From NCBI GenBank assembly GCA_902535745.1, contig CACAUR010000008.1, positions 1-36,005 on the forward strand: a stretch of DNA of 36,005 bases. The letters run 5' to 3'. A program made the translations under genes and the position numbers. This document shows positions 35,901 to 36,005 of this stretch, in pieces; the stretch's first letter is position 1, and the number at the start of each line of letters is the position of its first letter. The notes beneath the pieces were generated by a model, which did no database searches, was not told the origin of the DNA, and saw nothing but the letters and a program-made list of their open reading frames with translations. Source of the stretch: an uncultured Pelagibacteraceae bacterium. Its GTDB lineage: Bacteria; Pseudomonadota; Alphaproteobacteria; Pelagibacterales; Pelagibacteraceae.

Positions 35901-36005
35901 ATACTAAAAATTCAAGAAAAGAAAACACAAAAGGGAACGTCATATGCAATAATTAAATTTTCTGATCAATCAAGTATATTTGAATTATTTATTTTTTCTG
36001 ACACG
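32946..36005 (+). CDS. dnaE: DNA polymerase III subunit alpha, 3' partial
   Basis: The frame is open from ATG 32946 to the window end (1020 codons; about 100-150 more expected outside). The N-terminal PHP domain begins FNHLKIHTQYSICEG. The palm domain has GPGRGSGAGSLVAWCL and the catalytic aspartates in MPDFDIDFCEEKRD (Asp400, Asp402, Asp404). Later motifs include RNFATHAAGVVIA, YRPGPMSNIP, IYQEQVMKIAQ and FNKSHAAAYAIIAYQTAYLK. A helix-hairpin-helix region and the start of the OB-fold (SYAIIKFSDQSS) reach the window edge. It is the replicative polymerase catalytic subunit. ATG 32946 overlaps lolD by 14 bases. Confidence 0.96.
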   Translation, partial: MEKSKKIFNHLKIHTQYSICEGAIKIDDLSKYCKDNKVKAIGMSDTSNLCGSLEFSEQISKSKTQPIIGSQIKFKFNDIIGSLPIIAKNSNGYKELINLSSKSFLENSDINDPHCKIELLFNCSKNLIILSGGINNLSGVLFQKGRVDELEKLYFSLNKNFGDNFYIEIQRHDDLNEKNFENFNLSVSKKINAPIIATNEVYYLNKEMSEAHDALLCIGSKNYINDKQRIKLTDNHYFKSDDEMKEIFSDLPEALENNYNLPLRCSFRPEYSKPLLPDINSNNDISSDDQLKKDANEGLINKFKERFEDENLKGEKFLKYKKRLDHEINIICEMNYSSYFLIVSDYIIWAKKNNIPVGPGRGSGAGSLVAWCLQITDVDPIYFDLIFERFLNPDRISMPDFDIDFCEEKRDLVFEYLNKKYKDSVAHIITFGKLKARMVIRDVGRVMGLPYGFVDSICKMIPFDPSRPMSLTECINSEPRLQKIINEDKRVDKLIKLSLKLEGLNRNFATHAAGVVIADKKLIDTVPLYKDTSSNLLLPSTQFDMYSAENSGLIKFDFLGLKTLTVINNTIKLLNKKKIDFNIDKINYEDQTVFDLLSSGKTVGLFQLESSGMRDALTQMKPNRLEDIIALVALYRPGPMSNIPIYNDCKHGKRSPDYLHPKLENILKSTYGVIIYQEQVMKIAQVLSGFTAGEADILRRAMGKKKRAELEKQKARFIDGAYQNGIQKDIAAGIFLKIEPFAEYGFNKSHAAAYAIIAYQTAYLKTHFTNEFFSASMSTEMSNQKKLGEFYEELKRLNINIISPDINLCNADFYSDTKNFYYALGALKNVGYEAISNIVKEREKNGKFKSLNEFINRVNPKDINKLQMEALTKAGAFDNIFKDRKSIFKSIPNLISKSKNIFENKSLNQIDLFGNSEESNDNEVVDNLGEWNFQEKMAKEFETVGFFISDHPLNQYRDIFKEFNILSYKNVNEDKEISEGSVAATILKIQEKKTQKGTSYAIIKFSDQSSIFELFIFSDT

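Noticed and set aside
1..36005. CRISPR arrays, insertion sequences, phage genes or toxin-antitoxin modules
   Set aside because: No regularly spaced repeats, transposase motifs, terminal inverted repeats or integrase-like genes were seen; the tRNA genes have no adjacent duplicated 3' ends suggesting an integrated element.

Overview
The window is a compact, strongly AT-rich stretch of an alphaproteobacterial genome. The gene order tRNA-Leu / tig-clpP-clpX-lon / tRNA-Val-tRNA-Asp / nuoA-N / birA-coaX-rnj-DUF1467-proS-lolC-lolD-dnaE, the Lys/Asn/Ile-rich proteins, very short spacers and pervasive start-stop overlaps fit a streamlined marine SAR11 (Pelagibacterales) bacterium. That assignment is an inference from composition and synteny; no database search was run.

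Bases 1-3250: the end of a TRAP transporter large permease (dctM type), then an NCS1-type permease translationally coupled to a short-chain dehydrogenase. Bases 3233-6371 hold small genes on both strands: a lipoprotein and a tiny secreted peptide, a DUF3047 protein, the thioesterase YbgC, a family-5 uracil-DNA glycosylase, an exported histidine phosphatase, a tiny two-helix membrane protein and a DUF1289 protein. Two of these (43 and 56 residues) are short enough to be missed by length-filtered gene calling.

Bases 6415-12419: a recognisable promoter drives tRNA-Leu(UAG), followed 7 bases later by tig, then clpP, clpX and lon. This is the cytosolic protein-folding and proteolysis block. The tig reading frame is broken by a one-base shift exactly at an A AAA AAC heptamer followed by a small perfect inverted repeat. 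It is either an assembly/homopolymer error, a real mutation, or a -1 recoding site, and it is the most interesting single point in the window.

Bases 12427-12635: a promoter and the tRNA-Val(UAC)/tRNA-Asp(GUC) pair. After a palindrome matching a GATAAT-N-ATTATC (Fur-type) core, nuoA begins a train of 22 same-strand genes that runs to the end of the window with no spacer longer than 6 bases. It carries all 14 respiratory complex I subunits, then biotin ligase, type III pantothenate kinase, RNase J, a DUF1467 membrane protein, prolyl-tRNA synthetase, the lipoprotein exporter LolC/LolD, and the first 1020 codons of DNA polymerase III alpha.

I saw no CRISPR array, insertion sequence, prophage or rRNA, and no gene-free stretch longer than about 100 bases.
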